Part shown: in pieces, positions 5,197 to 7,830 of the stretch
How positions within the stretch are numbered: the first letter of the stretch is position 1
Layout of the letters: each line of letters begins with the position of its first letter
Origin: G021776435 sp046756245
GTDB taxonomy: Bacteria > Pseudomonadota > Alphaproteobacteria > Caulobacterales > Parvularculaceae
NCBI GenBank assembly: GCA_046756245.1
Contig: JBHHVZ010000118.1
Coordinates: forward strand, 1 to 7,830
Length of the DNA stretch: 7,830 bases
Reading direction: 5' to 3'
Program-made: the position numbers and the translations under genes
Notes under the pieces: generated by a model
Database searches by the model: none
What the model saw: the letters and a program-made list of their open reading frames with translations, nothing else
Told to the model about the DNA's origin: nothing

Positions 5197-7688
5197 ATCT
5201 CCGGTTAAAAATTATCGGATATTTCGCGGGTGGGTTAGCGATTGCTGTGATCGCGACGACGATTGTTTTCTCGCTGCGCAGCATGGACGAAATCAGACAA
5301 TCGCTTCAATCGCAGCGGCTGGCGTTGGTTGAATCAATTGACCACGCCATCGAAACCGGAATCGAAACCGGACTGGAAGGCGGTCTCGGCCAATATGTGC
5401 GCGATCGTTTGGATATAATTTCCCGCGACGGGAACTTTCACGCCGGCGTCGTTTATGATTCCGAATTTACGCCGCTGCTGGTTGTGTCCTCCTCGGCTGA
5501 TGATGCTCCGCAATTTGCGGCCAGCGCACTGGCGCAATGGGCGGCGCGGGGCGCCGGCGCAAGCGGCTTTGAAATTCACGATGACCAGGCGGGCCGACTT
5601 TACGCCGTCGCATCGCCTTTAATCGGCGACGGCGAGCTGTTTGGGTATTTGGCGCTCTTTTACAACGATGTTGCGGTCGCGCAGGAAATAAACCGATCGT
5701 TGCTGATATCGATTATGACCGGCGTTGCGGCAATCCTGCTCGGCGGCGCCGTATTCGGGTTCTTGATTAATCGTCTTGTGGCCCCCCTTGGCGCCCTGAC
5801 CAAACACACTATCGAAATGGGCGATGGCGATCTGTCAAATGGCGTAGCGTTTCAGACGAGGCGCGACGAGATTGGTAATCTGGCCCACGCGCTCGAACAG
5901 TTTCGCGGGCATGCGCTCGAAAACAAAAGGCTCTCGGCTGAACGCGAACAGCGCGAGGCGGCTTTGCAATCGGCGTTGGCGGAATCGAAAGACGCCAACT
6001 CAAAACTTCAGCAACAAAAATTTGAACTCAACGAGCTCGCTGAAGAGGCCCAACAAGCCAGTCGCGCCAAGTCCGAATTCCTGGCAAATATGAGCCATGA
6101 AATCCGAACGCCGATGAATGGCGTGCTCGGCATTGCAGAGGTTCTGCTGGCGACAGACCTGAATGATCACCAGCGGAATCTCACCTCAATCATTGTTTCG
6201 TCAGGTTCCGGATTGATGCATATCATCAATGACATCCTGGATTTTTCAAAGATCGAAGCCGGCAAGCTGGAACTGGTTGAGAAACCTTTTAATCTGCGTG
6301 CGCTGATCGACAATACCGGCGCCATGATGCAGGCGCGGGCCGTCGACAAAAACATTGAACTTATCATTCGTTATGCGCCGGAGCTGCCAAACGATATTGT
6401 CGGCGACGAGCCGCGCCTGCGCCAGACATTGACGAATCTGATCGGCAACGCCGTCAAATTCACCGAAAAGGGTCACGTATATGTCAACGTTTCCGGCGCA
6501 ACCAATAATGGCCATGTCGATCTAATTATTGAAGTGAAAGACACCGGGATCGGCATTGCGCCCGAAGACATCCCGCGCATGTTCGAGAAATTCGAACAGG
6601 CCGACGCCTCCAAGGCGCGCAAATTTGAGGGCACGGGCCTCGGCCTGTCGATTGCGAATAACCTGATCGAGCTCATGGGCGGGCGTATTGAGGTCGAAAG
6701 CGTGCAGGGCCGCGGTTCTACGTTCCGCATCGTTGTTTCACTGGCGTGCGCTCACGAAAAACCCGATACGTTTTCCGAACCGTCGCCGGTATTCGACGGC
6801 GCGCGCATTCTCGCGATCGACGACAACGGCGTCAATCGGCGGATTCTCAGCGAGTTCTTTGATCGCTGGTATCTTCGCTATGAGATTTCCGACTCGGCGC
6901 AGTCAGCCTATGAAGCGCTGGAGCGGTCTTACCGGGAATGCGACCAGTTTCACGTTATCCTGACCGACTATCATATGCCCGGCGAAGACGGCGAAACCCT
7001 GTGCGGCCGCATTCAAAAAGACGAGCGCTTTGCGTCAATTCCCATCGTCATGCTGTCGTCTTCCAGTGAGTTCGCCGGGATCGAGGCGAGGGGAAACGTC
7101 AAGTTTGCCGCGTTCCTTGCAAAACCGGTTTGCGCGTCGCAGATGGCGGATGTTCTGGCCGATGTCTTGCGCCAACGCTCACCCGGATATGCCCGGGAGG
7201 CCGTAAGAAAGATCGAAGACGAGGCGTCGTCGTTGAAAACAAGCGGTGTGACAGTCAATGCGGCGGACGAAAAGGCGACTGCCGATCCTATGCGGAAGTT
7301 GAAAATTCTCGTCGCTGAAGACAACATCGTCAATCAGCAAGTCATTCGAGCCATGATCAACGCCGAAGCATTTGAAATCATCCTGGTGGAGAATGGCGCG
7401 TTGGCGGTTGAGCGTTTTTCGGAAATTGCGCCGGATATTGTTGTGATGGATCTGTCGATGCCGGTGATGGATGGTTATGAAGCGACGCGAAAAATCCGCA
7501 CTCTCGAATCCGAGCGCCAGCTTCTCCGCACGCCGATTATCGCCGCTACGGCGCATGCGCTTGACGAGGATCGCAATCGATGCATCGAGGCCGGCTTGGA
7601 CGATTTCATCACGAAGCCGATCCGCAAACAAATACTGGATGATGTGTTGAATAAATGGCTCGGCGAGCAACAGGCGCTCGCGGGTTAA
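5193..7688 (+). CDS. Hybrid sensor histidine kinase with two receiver domains
   Basis: This 831-residue inner-membrane kinase starts within the previous stop (ATGA, 5193-5196). TM1 (7-27) and TM2 (170-192) enclose a periplasmic sensor region of about 140 residues, plausibly a single-Cache fold (GVVYDSEFTPLLVVSSS, YAVASPLI, GYLALFYNDV). HAMP follows (193-246, DEIG at 225-228), then a coiled coil (about 240-290). The HisKA domain has SHEIRTP with phospho-acceptor His302. The ATPase domain has N415/N419, DTGIGI (450-455) and GTGLGLS (480-486). Receiver 1 has acidic D543/D544, phospho-acceptor D592, S622 and K644. Receiver 2 has E709/D710, D753, T786 and K808. All key residues are present in both, so both receivers look active. 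It has no HPt and no DNA-binding domain, so phosphotransfer must go to a separate partner. The neighbouring porin and small periplasmic protein are probable input partners. Confidence 0.97.
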   Translation: MNLRLKIIGYFAGGLAIAVIATTIVFSLRSMDEIRQSLQSQRLALVESIDHAIETGIETGLEGGLGQYVRDRLDIISRDGNFHAGVVYDSEFTPLLVVSSSADDAPQFAASALAQWAARGAGASGFEIHDDQAGRLYAVASPLIGDGELFGYLALFYNDVAVAQEINRSLLISIMTGVAAILLGGAVFGFLINRLVAPLGALTKHTIEMGDGDLSNGVAFQTRRDEIGNLAHALEQFRGHALENKRLSAEREQREAALQSALAESKDANSKLQQQKFELNELAEEAQQASRAKSEFLANMSHEIRTPMNGVLGIAEVLLATDLNDHQRNLTSIIVSSGSGLMHIINDILDFSKIEAGKLELVEKPFNLRALIDNTGAMMQARAVDKNIELIIRYAPELPNDIVGDEPRLRQTLTNLIGNAVKFTEKGHVYVNVSGATNNGHVDLIIEVKDTGIGIAPEDIPRMFEKFEQADASKARKFEGTGLGLSIANNLIELMGGRIEVESVQGRGSTFRIVVSLACAHEKPDTFSEPSPVFDGARILAIDDNGVNRRILSEFFDRWYLRYEISDSAQSAYEALERSYRECDQFHVILTDYHMPGEDGETLCGRIQKDERFASIPIVMLSSSSEFAGIEARGNVKFAAFLAKPVCASQMADVLADVLRQRSPGYAREAVRKIEDEASSLKTSGVTVNAADEKATADPMRKLKILVAEDNIVNQQVIRAMINAEAFEIILVENGALAVERFSEIAPDIVVMDLSMPVMDGYEATRKIRTLESERQLLRTPIIAATAHALDEDRNRCIEAGLDDFITKPIRKQILDDVLNKWLGEQQALAG
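5349..5372 (+). repeat. Exact 12-base tandem repeat in the kinase sensor region
   Basis: ATCGAAACCGGA occurs twice head to tail (5349-5360, 5361-5372) in frame, encoding IETG-IETG (residues 53-60), followed by a weaker third unit LEGG (61-64). It lies in the first periplasmic helix after TM1. Being a multiple of three, copy-number change would alter helix length without breaking the frame. Confidence 0.75.
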
Positions 7689-7807
7689 GAGAGGTCAGAA
7701 GAGAACAGTTCGTGAATTTTTGGGATGATGTGGGGATGATAATGGGTGGATGTTTCCGTCATGTTCTGGGTGAATTCGTTCACTTTCGTCCTTTTACGTA
7801 CAACATT
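7689..7807 (+). other. Region after the operon, with a small UUCG hairpin
   Basis: No gene is seen in this stretch. GGGATGAT is repeated directly at 7722-7729 and 7733-7740. GTGAA-TTCG-TTCAC (7770-7783) is a five-pair stem capped by a stable UUCG-type tetraloop, followed by the T-rich TTTCGTCCTTTT (7784-7795). It may end the operon transcript, but the stem is short and the T-run broken, so this is a weak terminator call. Confidence 0.35.
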
Positions 7808-7830
7808 AGAGCGCATTCGCAAAAGTGGAG
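7808..7830 (-). repeat. Bulged-hairpin intergenic repeat, copy C (cut by window edge)
   Basis: GAGCGCATTCGCAAAAGTGG (7809-7828) is an exact 20-base reverse-complement match to 3123-3142 of copy B; the next base differs. The remaining arm lies outside the window. Its orientation is opposite to copies A and B, so B and C bracket the three-gene operon as inverted repeats about 4.7 kb apart. Confidence 0.7.

Overview
The window looks like part of an alphaproteobacterial chromosome. The evidence is a moderately GC-rich composition, a TonB-dependent receptor of the type abundant in Sphingomonadales, Parvularculales and Hyphomonadaceae, and short intergenic hairpin repeats (cores around GCATTCGCAAAAGTGG and CTAGATTC) that resemble repeats I associate with alphaproteobacterial genomes. 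The order within the class is a guess.

Layout. (1) Positions 1-237, minus strand: the N-terminal part of a probable GntP-type permease running off the left edge, possibly already damaged. (2) 238-444: a divergent control region. (3) 445-2808, plus strand: a 787-residue TonB-dependent outer-membrane receptor with a signal peptide, TonB-box-like segment, plug, barrel, and an EF-hand-like calcium-binding loop in the barrel. (4) 2804-3143: a mosaic of hairpin repeats. Two diverged copies of one bulged hairpin have sequence differences that preserve pairing. (5) 3144-3385: an AT-rich regulatory leader with a perfect 6-1-6 palindrome and a third half-site just before the next gene. (6) 3386-7688, plus strand: a tightly packed three-gene operon encoding an outer-membrane porin-like barrel (457 aa), a small secreted alpha/beta protein (141 aa), and an inner-membrane hybrid histidine kinase with two receiver domains (831 aa). 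The second and third genes overlap by ATGA. (7) 7689-7830: a short tail with a small UUCG-type hairpin and the beginning of a third repeat copy, inverted relative to the others.

Working together. The three-gene operon has one protein for each envelope layer: barrel in the outer membrane, small soluble protein in the periplasm, and kinase in the inner membrane with a periplasmic sensor region of about 140 residues. The simplest hypothesis is a trans-envelope sensing relay in which the small protein reports ligand or porin state to the kinase. The small protein has the motif pattern of a TIR-like or flavodoxin-like fold but carries a signal peptide and has no glutamate at the TIR catalytic position. 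The kinase has no HPt or DNA-binding output domain, so its partner must be encoded elsewhere. This operon is the best candidate for an undescribed system. The permease and receptor may form a separate uptake pair (inner plus outer membrane), but their substrate cannot be read from the sequence.
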